Shown here piece after piece: positions 36,182 to 44,532 of a stretch of 64,000 bases of DNA. Where the stretch lies: NCBI GenBank assembly GCA_910579505.1, contig CAJTTZ010000002.1, positions 372,001 to 436,000 on the forward strand, written 5' to 3'. A program made the translations under genes and the position numbers. The notes under the pieces are model-generated. The model was not told where the DNA came from, ran no database searches, and saw nothing but the letters and a program-made list of their open reading frames with translations. The number at the start of each line of letters is the position of its first letter. The first letter of the stretch is position 1. Source of the DNA: an uncultured Lachnospiraceae bacterium. GTDB lineage: Bacteria; Bacillota; Clostridia; Lachnospirales; Lachnospiraceae.

Positions 36182-38118
36182 TTTGTCTCCCGCAAATACT
36201 CCCTGCTCTCCGAAAAGGGAATCACCTGATATACGCTATAGTTTTCATTAATCTTATCATACTCCTCGGCCTGCACTTGCACACCGTTTTCGATATAGGG
36301 AACTCCAATCCAGCTAAGCCCGCGCAGGCTTTCCTCCTCGCGCGACATGATAAAATACGCCTTCCCTTCAATGAGCGCATCCGCCGCTTCGTCTATACCG
36401 AAAGCCGCAAGCTTCTTTTGATACAGCGGACTCTTGCACATCCAGCCGCCGGCAATGTCATAGTTTGCAATCCCATTATCCCGGCTCTGCAAAAGTTTAC
36501 CCGAAAATGCCACCGTAGAATACACATCCTCAAAATAGAAAGTATCGGGATGCGCCCTGCAGTAGGCGTCTATCGCCTCCCAGTCCCTGCCTGTTTCCTG
36601 CCGCCTTGCCTGATCGGCATACACCGCGGGAATCCCCTGCCAAAGCCCCCATCCAGAGAGGAGAAGAAGGGCAGCCGCGGCGCCGCACAAAAGCTTTCGC
36701 GCTGTCTTAAAGCCATCGGGACGGTGTGAAGAATCCGTCTTCCCCGGCAAAGGCCCGGCAGGAACCGCGCCGCGCCTCAGATGCCACAGGAACACCCCCG
36801 CCAGCAGACTAAACTCCACCAGGTAAAGCGGATGGGTAATCCGCTCGGGATCGCGCCCCCGCACGAGAATGAACATCCACAGCGCGCTCCTTGTCAAAAG
36901 AATCAGCATAAGCTGAACCGCTGCCGCAATCAAATAGCGGACCTTTTTTTGAAATAAGAAAACTATCGTTATTATATTTACCACATAGCCCAAAATCACC
37001 AACAGGTTATATGGCATGTCGCCGCCATGAAAACTTCTGTAACGGTAGAACCGCAGTTTTTCCCAAAAAACCGCCCCCCAGTCCCTCTCTTTGCCCACTT
37101 GCCCTTTCGCGTAAGCCGCCACATTGGACATCATCTGTGCGCCGATTCTCTCATCAAGTCCGAAATTATAATTGTCAAGCAAAATCTGCGCGCCGAAGGA
37201 AACGCCCTGCGCCTCCAAACCCGCATCAAAATCCTGCCCCGGCAGCACGTCTGGATAAAAATCATAAACGGTTGTCCTGTCGTCAAAGAACTGACGAAAC
37301 GTCTTCCACTCGCCGCCGTAGGCAAGGCTGTCCATAACTAAAGAAATCCCCATTCCCGCCAGGAGAAGCAGGAGCAGGCCCCCATATTTCTGTACATTTT
37401 TAATCCCAAAAACAGGTCTGTCTTCCCACCAGCAAAAAAGCCCCGCAAGCCCCAGAAAAGGCAGCATGAGAAGCGCCATCTCAGACCGGAGATGAAACGC
37501 CAGAAGAACAATGAACAGCGCCGGCAGGCTTTTCATCAGGAACACTTTCACAGAAAGATTTCTGGATGCATTTTTGCCGAACGCCCCTTCCGGGATGGTC
37601 AAAAAAAGAAAAACAGCCGCCCCAACAAGCATGCCGCAAGTAATCGTATATTGGACATTGACTGTATGGGTCAGCCAGATGCCCCACTGGAATACCGCCA
37701 GCAGCATAAGACACAGCAGTTTCCCTGCAATGCGCCGGCGCATACTTGCACTCCCGGCGCCGTCATCCCCTGTGCGGACATGTTTCGGCACAAAAAAAGC
37801 ATCCGCCAACGTACACATCCTGACGCCCACCAGAAAGAAACAGCCGAACTGGCACAGAAAAAGAAAAGCCCCGTACCACGGAAAAGAGCCGCTAACCCGA
37901 TAACACAGCGCAATCAGTGCCCCTAGCGGAAAAAGCGTCTGCATATTGTGGCCGTCTGGCGTACCGCTGTAAACTCCCGACATGATGTCACGCATCATGG
38001 TGTCGTCGTTCATGTCAAAATAAAAGTCAAAGAAAAATCCCATCAGGAGCGCACTGATCCCCACGACAGCAAACGTCAGTATGCAGTTCTCATATCTGTG
38101 CTTCTTTCCCTGTTCCAT
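36178..38118 (-). CDS. Large polytopic membrane protein, putative GT-C glycosyltransferase
   Basis: 646 residues with about eleven hydrophobic helices. The first loop contains FDMNDDTMMRDIMSGVYSG followed by TPDGHNMQTLFPLG; the paired Asp and the later loop with RDNGIANYDIAGGW suggest a GT-C fold with an extracytoplasmic C-terminal domain. I do not recognise a named family. It overlaps the acetyltransferase gene by 4 bases and belongs to the unit starting at the rffA-type gene. Confidence 0.7.
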   Translation of the reverse strand: MEQGKKHRYENCILTFAVVGISALLMGFFFDFYFDMNDDTMMRDIMSGVYSGTPDGHNMQTLFPLGALIALCYRVSGSFPWYGAFLFLCQFGCFFLVGVRMCTLADAFFVPKHVRTGDDGAGSASMRRRIAGKLLCLMLLAVFQWGIWLTHTVNVQYTITCGMLVGAAVFLFLTIPEGAFGKNASRNLSVKVFLMKSLPALFIVLLAFHLRSEMALLMLPFLGLAGLFCWWEDRPVFGIKNVQKYGGLLLLLLAGMGISLVMDSLAYGGEWKTFRQFFDDRTTVYDFYPDVLPGQDFDAGLEAQGVSFGAQILLDNYNFGLDERIGAQMMSNVAAYAKGQVGKERDWGAVFWEKLRFYRYRSFHGGDMPYNLLVILGYVVNIITIVFLFQKKVRYLIAAAVQLMLILLTRSALWMFILVRGRDPERITHPLYLVEFSLLAGVFLWHLRRGAVPAGPLPGKTDSSHRPDGFKTARKLLCGAAAALLLLSGWGLWQGIPAVYADQARRQETGRDWEAIDAYCRAHPDTFYFEDVYSTVAFSGKLLQSRDNGIANYDIAGGWMCKSPLYQKKLAAFGIDEAADALIEGKAYFIMSREEESLRGLSWIGVPYIENGVQVQAEEYDKINENYSVYQVIPFSESREYLRETK

Positions 38119-38193
38119 CGACTGCGTACCCTCAAGCCGTCCCTGTTCTCTGGCATCCTTTTCGACATGCTACCTGTCCGCTTCCACCCCATA

Positions 38194-39327
38194 TCAGTTA
38201 GATGCATAAAACGCCTTAACCTGCTCCCCGATATATGCCGCCTCATCCGCCGTCAGCTTATAGAACAGCGGCAGGCGCAGAAGTCTCTCGCTCTCCCTCG
38301 TCGTGTATCTGTCCTCTCCATGGAATCTGCCGTACTTCTTTCCCGCCGGTGCGGAATGCAGCGGCACATAATGAAACACCGACAAAATATCCTTTCCCTT
38401 TAAATAAGCGATCAGCCGGCTTCTCTCCTCCATATCCTTTGTCTTGATATAAAACATATGGGCATTGTGGGTACAATACTCAGGAATGTGGGGCAGTTCG
38501 ATCCTACCCTGTTCCGCCAGCGGTGTGAGCATCTCCAGGTACTGGTTCCATCTGTCCATTCTTGCCTGTGTGATCTCCTCCGCATGTTCCAGCTGCGCAT
38601 ACAAATACGCCGCATTCATATCGCTTGGCAGATAAGATGAGCCATACTCCTGCCAGCGGTACTTGTCCACCTGTCCTCTGAAAAAGCGGCTTCTGTCCGT
38701 CCCTTTCTCCCTGAAAATCTCCGCCATATCTATATTTTCCTTATCGCGGATCAACAGCGCGCCGCCCTCGCCCATGCTTAAGTTTTTCGTCTCGTGGAAG
38801 CTGAAACAGCCAAACTCACCGAAGGTGCCAAGCGGTTTTCCCTTATAGGACGCCATAATACCCTGGGCGGCGTCCTCCACCACCATCAGATGACGCCGTT
38901 TAGCAATGTCCATAATGGCGTCCATCTCGCACCCCACGCCCGCATAGTGCACCGGCACAATCACCTTTGTGCGCTCCGTAACGGCGTCCTCGATCAGCTT
39001 TTCATCTATATTCATCGTATCGGGCCGGATATCCACAAAAACCGGCGTGGCGCCCCGCAGCACAAACGCGTCCGCCGTGGACACAAAGGTGTAGGAAGGC
39101 AGGATCACCTCGTCTCCCGGCTTGATATCCGCCAAAAGCGCCGCCAGCTCTGTCGCATGGGTGCAGGAAGTGGTGAGCAGACATTTCGCTGTGCCGGTCT
39201 GCGCCTCAATCCACTCGCTGCACTTTTTTGTAAAGGGTCCGTCGCCGCAGATTTTCTGGTTCTCCACAGCCTCCCTCATATATTCAAATTCTTTCCCCGT
39301 GAAGGGAGGGACATTAAAATTAATCAT
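38194..39327 (-). CDS. rffA: TDP-4-keto-6-deoxyhexose transaminase (WecE/RffA-like)
   Basis: 377 residues. MINFNVPPFTGKEFEYMREA is the hallmark start of WecE/RffA, which makes TDP-Fuc4N from TDP-4-keto-6-deoxy-glucose. The PLP Lys is Lys181 in SFHETKNLSMGEGG. The ATG at 39327 is chosen from the family start; a TTG 30 bases upstream is less likely. No TDP-glucose synthase or dehydratase (RmlA/B) is in the window. A promoter with extended -10 lies at 39385-39413, making this the first gene of a unit that includes the acetyltransferase. Confidence 0.9.
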   Translation of the reverse strand: MINFNVPPFTGKEFEYMREAVENQKICGDGPFTKKCSEWIEAQTGTAKCLLTTSCTHATELAALLADIKPGDEVILPSYTFVSTADAFVLRGATPVFVDIRPDTMNIDEKLIEDAVTERTKVIVPVHYAGVGCEMDAIMDIAKRRHLMVVEDAAQGIMASYKGKPLGTFGEFGCFSFHETKNLSMGEGGALLIRDKENIDMAEIFREKGTDRSRFFRGQVDKYRWQEYGSSYLPSDMNAAYLYAQLEHAEEITQARMDRWNQYLEMLTPLAEQGRIELPHIPEYCTHNAHMFYIKTKDMEERSRLIAYLKGKDILSVFHYVPLHSAPAGKKYGRFHGEDRYTTRESERLLRLPLFYKLTADEAAYIGEQVKAFYASN

Positions 39328-39384
39328 ACTGATTTCATTCCTTTCGCAATCAACCAATTTATCTTCTCATTTACATATGACACA

Positions 39385-39413
39385 AGTTTATCATAATGTA
39401 ATACTCTTCTCAA
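39385..39413 (-). promoter_or_regulatory. Promoter of the rffA-GNAT-GtrB unit
   Basis: Minus strand: -35 TTGAGA (39413-39408), 17-base spacer, extended -10 TGATAAACT with hexamer at 39390-39385. The leader is about 50 bases. The 239-base gap holding it contains nothing else I can support. Confidence 0.65.
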
Positions 39414-39566
39414 TGTATCTATAACAATAGCCGTTGCAAGAGAGCACCCCAAAAGAACACCATATGAAAAGGATGAAACGCTCCTGCAGCATCCCTGTAA
39501 ACGTCCCTGATCGACTCCACTTTAGTCATCCTACCACATCTGTACCAGTTTTTACACCCATTTCTT

Positions 39567-40949
39567 TCAACATACCGACAAAATCAAGTCGTCCCGGCCC
39601 TCCGCAAGTTCCCGCAGCCGGGGGCTGAATCCGTTTATGGAGAAGAGGCAGTAGAGCTCCTTCCTGTCATCCTTATGCCACGGCACACGCCTTGCCTTTT
39701 CCTGTAGCTGATAGAAGACATCCACATCCACGCTGCCGCTCCAGTATTTGCATTCCCCGAACAGGATCATGCCCTCTTCCCCGTTTATCGCCACTATGTC
39801 AATCTCCGTATTTTTATCCCAGTACCGGCCGATTTTAGAAAAATGGCAGGGCAGGTCTTCCCTTGCCGCCAGCTCCTCCCGACAGACGTCCTCATAGATA
39901 AAGGCGGCATGGCTTCGCACAAAGCTTTTCCTTATCTTTTCCATAACATACGCTATGTTTCCCTGCTCCACATCGCCCTGATTCGGATAAATCATGGTAA
40001 ACCAAAATCGAATATAGTAATCTGTAATCCGATAAAGCCCCTTTTTACTCTTTTCGGGATTCTCCTCCGTGACAGGCACCTCCCGCTGTACCAGATCGAG
40101 TTCTATCAGTGTCTTCAAAGTTCTGGTCAGGTCGGTCGCCTTTACCTCCATAAAGGACGCGATCTCCGACAGCTTCGTCCGCCCGAATGCAATAGCGCGC
40201 AGTACCGAAAAATAGCCGCCCACCTCCGCTACTTCCTGCTGCAGCAGAAAATACGGTTCTTCATACAGATACCCCGTGCGGTTCAGAATGTTTTCCTCGA
40301 TACCCTCATAAATATGCGTACAGTCCGCAAAAGACTCGATGTATTTCGGAACGCCACCTGTTACCGCATACCGCTCGATCTGCTCCTTTCTGGACAAATT
40401 CGGAACAAATTTGCAGTAGTACCGAAACGGTATCTGCTTGAGACGGATCTGCGCCGTCCGCCTGCCATACAACGGGCTGTTGTAAGAGAGCGTCTGGGAC
40501 ACCATCATGGAAATCAGGGAACCGCACAAAACCACCATAACGGAGCTTTTCATCAAAATCTCGTCCCATATCCTCTGAAAAACAGACGGAAACGCCGGAT
40601 TTGCCTTTCCCAGATATTGAAACTCATCTATAACCAAAACCGGCTTCTCCTCCCAGCTGCAGGAGACAATCGCCTTAAAAATCGTATCCCACTTATCCGC
40701 GGAAACTTCCGCCAAAAGGCTGTTTTCAGTAAAAGCCGCTGCCTTTTCCTGAAAAGCGCTTCGGTTAAGCGGCTCCGCCTCCTGCGTTGCCAGAAAATAC
40801 AGGGCTTTTTTTCCCTTCATAAATTCCGTAAGAAGCGTCGTCTTTCCCACCCGCCGCCGTCCGTATACAATGACAAGCGAAGATTCCTTTTTTGCATATT
40901 CCTTTTCAAGCGTCCTGATTTCCAGTTCGCGGTCTACAAATTGTTCCAT
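39567..40949 (-). CDS. Archaeal-type AAA ATPase with C-terminal DUF234/nuclease-like domain
   Basis: 460 residues. Walker A is GRRRVGKTT (30-38) and Walker B VLVIDEF (104-110). A winged-helix region (about 270-320) precedes a DUF234 domain whose NTEIDIVAI and GECKYW look like a PD-(D/E)XK nuclease core. Roles of this family are poorly known; the fold suggests DNA or toxin-like activity rather than glycan synthesis. The ATG at 40949 has GGAGGG upstream. It has its own promoter, overlapped by three tandem palindromes (41012-41055), and looks like an independent insertion in the locus. Confidence 0.9.
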   Translation of the reverse strand: MEQFVDRELEIRTLEKEYAKKESSLVIVYGRRRVGKTTLLTEFMKGKKALYFLATQEAEPLNRSAFQEKAAAFTENSLLAEVSADKWDTIFKAIVSCSWEEKPVLVIDEFQYLGKANPAFPSVFQRIWDEILMKSSVMVVLCGSLISMMVSQTLSYNSPLYGRRTAQIRLKQIPFRYYCKFVPNLSRKEQIERYAVTGGVPKYIESFADCTHIYEGIEENILNRTGYLYEEPYFLLQQEVAEVGGYFSVLRAIAFGRTKLSEIASFMEVKATDLTRTLKTLIELDLVQREVPVTEENPEKSKKGLYRITDYYIRFWFTMIYPNQGDVEQGNIAYVMEKIRKSFVRSHAAFIYEDVCREELAAREDLPCHFSKIGRYWDKNTEIDIVAINGEEGMILFGECKYWSGSVDVDVFYQLQEKARRVPWHKDDRKELYCLFSINGFSPRLRELAEGRDDLILSVC

Positions 40950-40994
40950 ATACCCTCCAGACAGTCTGCGCCTCTGCTTATCCCCTGTATAAAG

Positions 40995-41022
40995 AGTATA
41001 CCACACTTTATATGTTTGTAAA
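40995..41022 (-). promoter_or_regulatory. Promoter of the AAA ATPase gene
   Basis: Minus strand: -35 TTTACA (41022-41017) lying inside the first palindrome, 16-base spacer, extended -10 TGGTATACT with hexamer at 41000-40995. The 12 bases TGTGGTATACTC around the -10 recur in the ABC transporter promoter. Confidence 0.7.
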
Positions 41023-41055
41023 CATTATGTTTGCAAACATTATGTTTATAAACAT
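41012..41055. repeat. Three tandem 14-bp palindromes, probable operator
   Basis: ATGTTTGTAAACAT (41012-41025), ATGTTTGCAAACAT (41027-41040) and ATGTTTATAAACAT (41042-41055) repeat every 15 bases. The second and third are perfect palindromes, the first has one central mismatch. Because the first covers the -35 box of the ATPase promoter, binding of a dimeric protein would repress that gene. Confidence 0.85.
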
Positions 41056-41105
41056 AACTTTTAACTCATTGGCCGTCTACACGCCGCTCACCGTCAGCGT
41101 ATACG

Positions 41106-42941
41106 CTATTTCGCGTAAACCACATACCTCGCGTTCCCAAACACCTCCGCATAGCCGTAATCCCTGATCCACTCACCCAGAATCCGCTGCTTTTCATCCA
41201 TTGCCATCTTTTCCACATCCGCCCCGAACCAGTTGATTGCCTCGCCGTCGTCGCTCCAGTAAGCCGCCACCGCCGAGGAGACAACAATAACCGGCATTTC
41301 CTTTCCGGCCCTGCATTCCGTTTCCAGAGCCTCTAAATCCCGCGTATATTCCGCCATGCGGTAGGATGCCAGGTCCGGCCAGCCCGTGGACAGCGCCGGC
41401 GGCATATCAAGCAGATAGTGGAGACCCGGCAGTTCGCCATACGTAATCGCTTCCCTGCCCGTCAGCCCCTCCTCTTTTATAAAATCAGACAGTTCCTCCA
41501 AAAGCGCGCCGTTTTCCAGATTCGTGTAAATGCCCGCCGCTTTCTCCGGCCTCTTTATGCGCCTGTCCCGGACCTCTCCGTAAATACCGTCCTGAAAAAC
41601 AAAACCAGCATGGGAGCCGATGCTCTGCACCGTCACAAATACAATCAGAAACACAATCGGTGCGCGCCAGACAAATTCATAGGATCCCGCTTTTTTTTCA
41701 AACCGGCTCCACACCACCCACAGCAGAAAGGGCGCCGCCATAAACATATTGTTGATGATCGGATAAAGATAATTATTGCTGCCAAGGGGCGTCAAAAAAA
41801 TCTGCAAAAGCACAAACGCCGCCAGAATCTTCTGCCCCGCACACGCCTTTTTCCCGACCAGACACCATACCGCCGCCGCTATCGCCGCCAGCAGCAGCAG
41901 TACCGCCGGATAATAAATACTGCCGTTTCCGTACTCATAATATCGAAAATGAAACATGCCCCTGCCCCAGTAAAAACGGAGAAGGACAGACAGCAGCAGA
42001 ATATACGCCGCTTTTATAATTACACCCGTTATATTATATGTGCTCAGTTTCCCCTCGCCATACAGCTTCTCCCGCACAAAAAAGGCCAGCCCTGCCGCTC
42101 CGGCGCATACACCCGCAAACGCCAGCCAGTACAGCCCCTTCCCATAATCGCCAAACATCCCTGTAAGCATGGAAGCGGGTTTATAGTCCACCGCCTGTTC
42201 CGTCATGGCAAACATGGTCTGCACCATATCCGGGTAAGCCGATACCCCGTAACGGACGCAGATCACCGCCAGGGGGACGCCAAACCCAATGGCATAGCCC
42301 AGCAGACACCACCCGGTAACCTGAAAAAGCGCACGCCAAGGCAGGGCGCTCCCGCCTCCCTGCCGGCAGATCAGCACAATCCCATACCACACCGCCAGAA
42401 TAAATGCCGCCTGCACCACGTTCGGCATCCGCACTGCCACATTGGCTCCCAGACAGACGCCCGCCGCCACAAAGCACAGCCACTGTTTCCTTTCGGACAC
42501 AAGCCCCCGGTAGAGCAGCAGAATCGCCGCCGTCATCAAAAAATACGTCAGATAGTTATACAGAACCGTGGACGGGCACCAGCATAGCCCCAGCGCGAGA
42601 AACTCCCCCAAAAACAAAAGCGGCGCGGCAATCCGCTTTTTCAGCCCGAAATAAACCATGAGCGCCAGAGCCGACTGCACAAGCGTCGTATAGCATTTCA
42701 TGCCAAGCAGCGCTCCCCCGAAAGGAAGATGCATAAACAGCCACCCCGCCGCATTGGACAGAAAAGTCGCCACCATCCAGGTCCCGTCCATGGAACCAAA
42801 ATACTGGAAATTCGTCAGACTGTATGTGGAGTCCGCCACATCCAGTCCCTGATTCACGGTCAGGAACGGATAAAGCAGAAGAACAGCCGGAAACAGCCAA
42901 TTTTCTATGAAATTATGATATTTCCTATAAACAGCTACCAT
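41106..42941 (-). CDS. Large polytopic membrane protein, putative GT-C glycosyltransferase
   Basis: 611 residues with about twelve helices and an extracytoplasmic C-terminal domain (about 480-611). The first loop has DVADSTYSLTNFQYFGSMDG; two acidic residues near the first helix are usual in GT-C enzymes. AGAGGA precedes the ATG. It follows the acyltransferase-3 gene by 69 bases. I do not recognise a specific family, so donor and acceptor are unknown. Confidence 0.7.
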   Translation of the reverse strand: MVAVYRKYHNFIENWLFPAVLLLYPFLTVNQGLDVADSTYSLTNFQYFGSMDGTWMVATFLSNAAGWLFMHLPFGGALLGMKCYTTLVQSALALMVYFGLKKRIAAPLLFLGEFLALGLCWCPSTVLYNYLTYFLMTAAILLLYRGLVSERKQWLCFVAAGVCLGANVAVRMPNVVQAAFILAVWYGIVLICRQGGGSALPWRALFQVTGWCLLGYAIGFGVPLAVICVRYGVSAYPDMVQTMFAMTEQAVDYKPASMLTGMFGDYGKGLYWLAFAGVCAGAAGLAFFVREKLYGEGKLSTYNITGVIIKAAYILLLSVLLRFYWGRGMFHFRYYEYGNGSIYYPAVLLLLAAIAAAVWCLVGKKACAGQKILAAFVLLQIFLTPLGSNNYLYPIINNMFMAAPFLLWVVWSRFEKKAGSYEFVWRAPIVFLIVFVTVQSIGSHAGFVFQDGIYGEVRDRRIKRPEKAAGIYTNLENGALLEELSDFIKEEGLTGREAITYGELPGLHYLLDMPPALSTGWPDLASYRMAEYTRDLEALETECRAGKEMPVIVVSSAVAAYWSDDGEAINWFGADVEKMAMDEKQRILGEWIRDYGYAEVFGNARYVVYAK

Positions 42942-43010
42942 TTTATTCCTCTTTGTGAAATGAAACGCAAATATCCTGCCTCTCAGACTGTGATTCCCAT
43001 TCCCTGCAAA

Positions 43011-44081
43011 CTACTGCTGCCTCTTCCCCACTGCAGTCCGCGCCCGGGAAAATATCCATGCCCGCACAAAATCTACCGCAGTCCCGACTGCATAAACCGC
43101 CGCCACGCACAAAAGCAGATGCGGTACAAAAAGAAAACGTTCCTTCACGTTCTCTACGCCAAGCCACTTCATCCACTCGTACCGCACCAGAATATGCTCG
43201 TGCAAAAGATACACGCCAAACGTATAAGGCGCAAGCTTTCTTACTGCTTCCGCGAATCGCCCCTCTCTGACGCGCATATTTTTAAACACATAGAAAAGGG
43301 AGACCGCTCCCGTAACACACAGCAGATGGTTGTATGTGTAAAGCATATTGGCATAATGGACAAACGTCTCCATTTTGCCGCCAATCGTATTGGCGGCAAG
43401 CGAAAACAGCCAGATCAGCACACAGGAAAGCGCATAAAGCCCCGCCGCATGGGACTGCCTGTCAAGCCAGGAAATGCCGTAGCGCCTGATATATCCCGCC
43501 GCCACAAACAGGCACAAAAACCACCCGAAATCATAGCCATACCGATCCGTCGCCAGATACAGGGGAAGAATCGTCTTTTCGAGTGAGAAAAACGCAAACA
43601 AAAATGCCAGGAGAATCTGCATATCCCGCTTTTTCATCTTCCCTATGCCCGCCGCCAGAAAAGGCGCAAACAGATACATGACAAGATAAGCCGTGGCAAA
43701 CCAATAATGCTCTGTCCCAAAGGGTAATCCAAACCCGATCCAGTCGTACATGTCAAGATCCCTGGCGGAAACCACGCCTGTCAGAAGGAGAAGGGCCGGA
43801 ATCAACAGGGAATAAAAAAGAACCTGAAAAACCAGAGAGACCGCCCTCCCCGGCTTCCACGCAGATTCCACAAGAAAATAGCCGCTGATAAGCACATAAC
43901 AGTTTACCGCCACAATGCAGAAAGCCTCGATCAGCCACGCCAGAACGCCGACGGGATTTTCCTTTACGGCAAAGGGAAACGGCGTGGCAACCCAGCCCTT
44001 CACTAAATAGTGGAGCGAGATAATCATAAACATCGCCACAATACGCAGCAGCTCAAAATTTGCCTGTCTCTTACTTCCCAT
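43011..44081 (-). CDS. Acyltransferase 3 family membrane protein
   Basis: 356 residues with about ten helices. RQANFELLRIVAMFMIISLHY is the diagnostic start, with the conserved Arg and His, and YWFATAYLVMYLFAPFL is also typical. Members acetylate or acylate exported polysaccharides. The ATG at 44081 has AAAGGAG upstream and overlaps the GtrA-like gene by 11 bases; an earlier in-frame start is not supported. It probably adds O-acetyl groups to a glycan residue. Confidence 0.92.
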   Translation of the reverse strand: MGSKRQANFELLRIVAMFMIISLHYLVKGWVATPFPFAVKENPVGVLAWLIEAFCIVAVNCYVLISGYFLVESAWKPGRAVSLVFQVLFYSLLIPALLLLTGVVSARDLDMYDWIGFGLPFGTEHYWFATAYLVMYLFAPFLAAGIGKMKKRDMQILLAFLFAFFSLEKTILPLYLATDRYGYDFGWFLCLFVAAGYIRRYGISWLDRQSHAAGLYALSCVLIWLFSLAANTIGGKMETFVHYANMLYTYNHLLCVTGAVSLFYVFKNMRVREGRFAEAVRKLAPYTFGVYLLHEHILVRYEWMKWLGVENVKERFLFVPHLLLCVAAVYAVGTAVDFVRAWIFSRARTAVGKRQQ

Positions 44082-44526
44082 TCCCCTCTCCTTTTTTGGA
44101 TGTATCTTTAAATATCCAGATTTTACTGAGCACATAGTTTGCCAGAATCACTATCGTCTGGCAGACCAGCTTGGAAATTTTGTCGTTAATTGTGAGCAGG
44201 CTGACCATCACATACATCAGGACGATCTCCAGCACTTCCGTTGCAACTCTCGCGCCGATAAACGAGACAAACTCCCTCACTACTGAGGCTGCCTCCTTAT
44301 TCTTACTTTTAAATACAAACGTCCTGTTCGTCCAGTAGGCAAACACCACCGTCAACACCCATGACAAAACCGTAGCGGCCATATAGTGCATGGCAATGGT
44401 ATCCGCAAATATAAAATATAAAATGTAATTCAGGACAAAAGCCAAAAATCCGAAGATCAGATAATTGATCCCCTCTTCATGCTTCTTATACATTCCCCAT
44501 CCAAAATCCCACAGCTTCTTTATCAT
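44071..44526 (-). CDS. GtrA-like membrane protein (polyprenyl-P-sugar flippase candidate)
   Basis: 151 residues with four helices. YLIFGFLAFVLNYILYF and VFAYWTNRTFVF match the GtrA family, with the conserved N-R-x-F-V-F segment. GtrA proteins are thought to move polyprenyl-phosphate sugars outward. It lies 6 bases after the ABC transporter gene and overlaps the acyltransferase. The only GtrB-like enzyme in the window is at 34671-35615. Confidence 0.9.
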   Translation of the reverse strand: MIKKLWDFGWGMYKKHEEGINYLIFGFLAFVLNYILYFIFADTIAMHYMAATVLSWVLTVVFAYWTNRTFVFKSKNKEAASVVREFVSFIGARVATEVLEIVLMYVMVSLLTINDKISKLVCQTIVILANYVLSKIWIFKDTSKKGEGNGK

Positions 44527-44532
44527 ACTCTC

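Noticed and set aside
39419..39529. A 36-codon minus-strand frame between the ATPase and rffA genes
   Set aside because: No convincing ribosome binding site or recognised family; it ends just upstream of the rffA promoter and may be a gene remnant.
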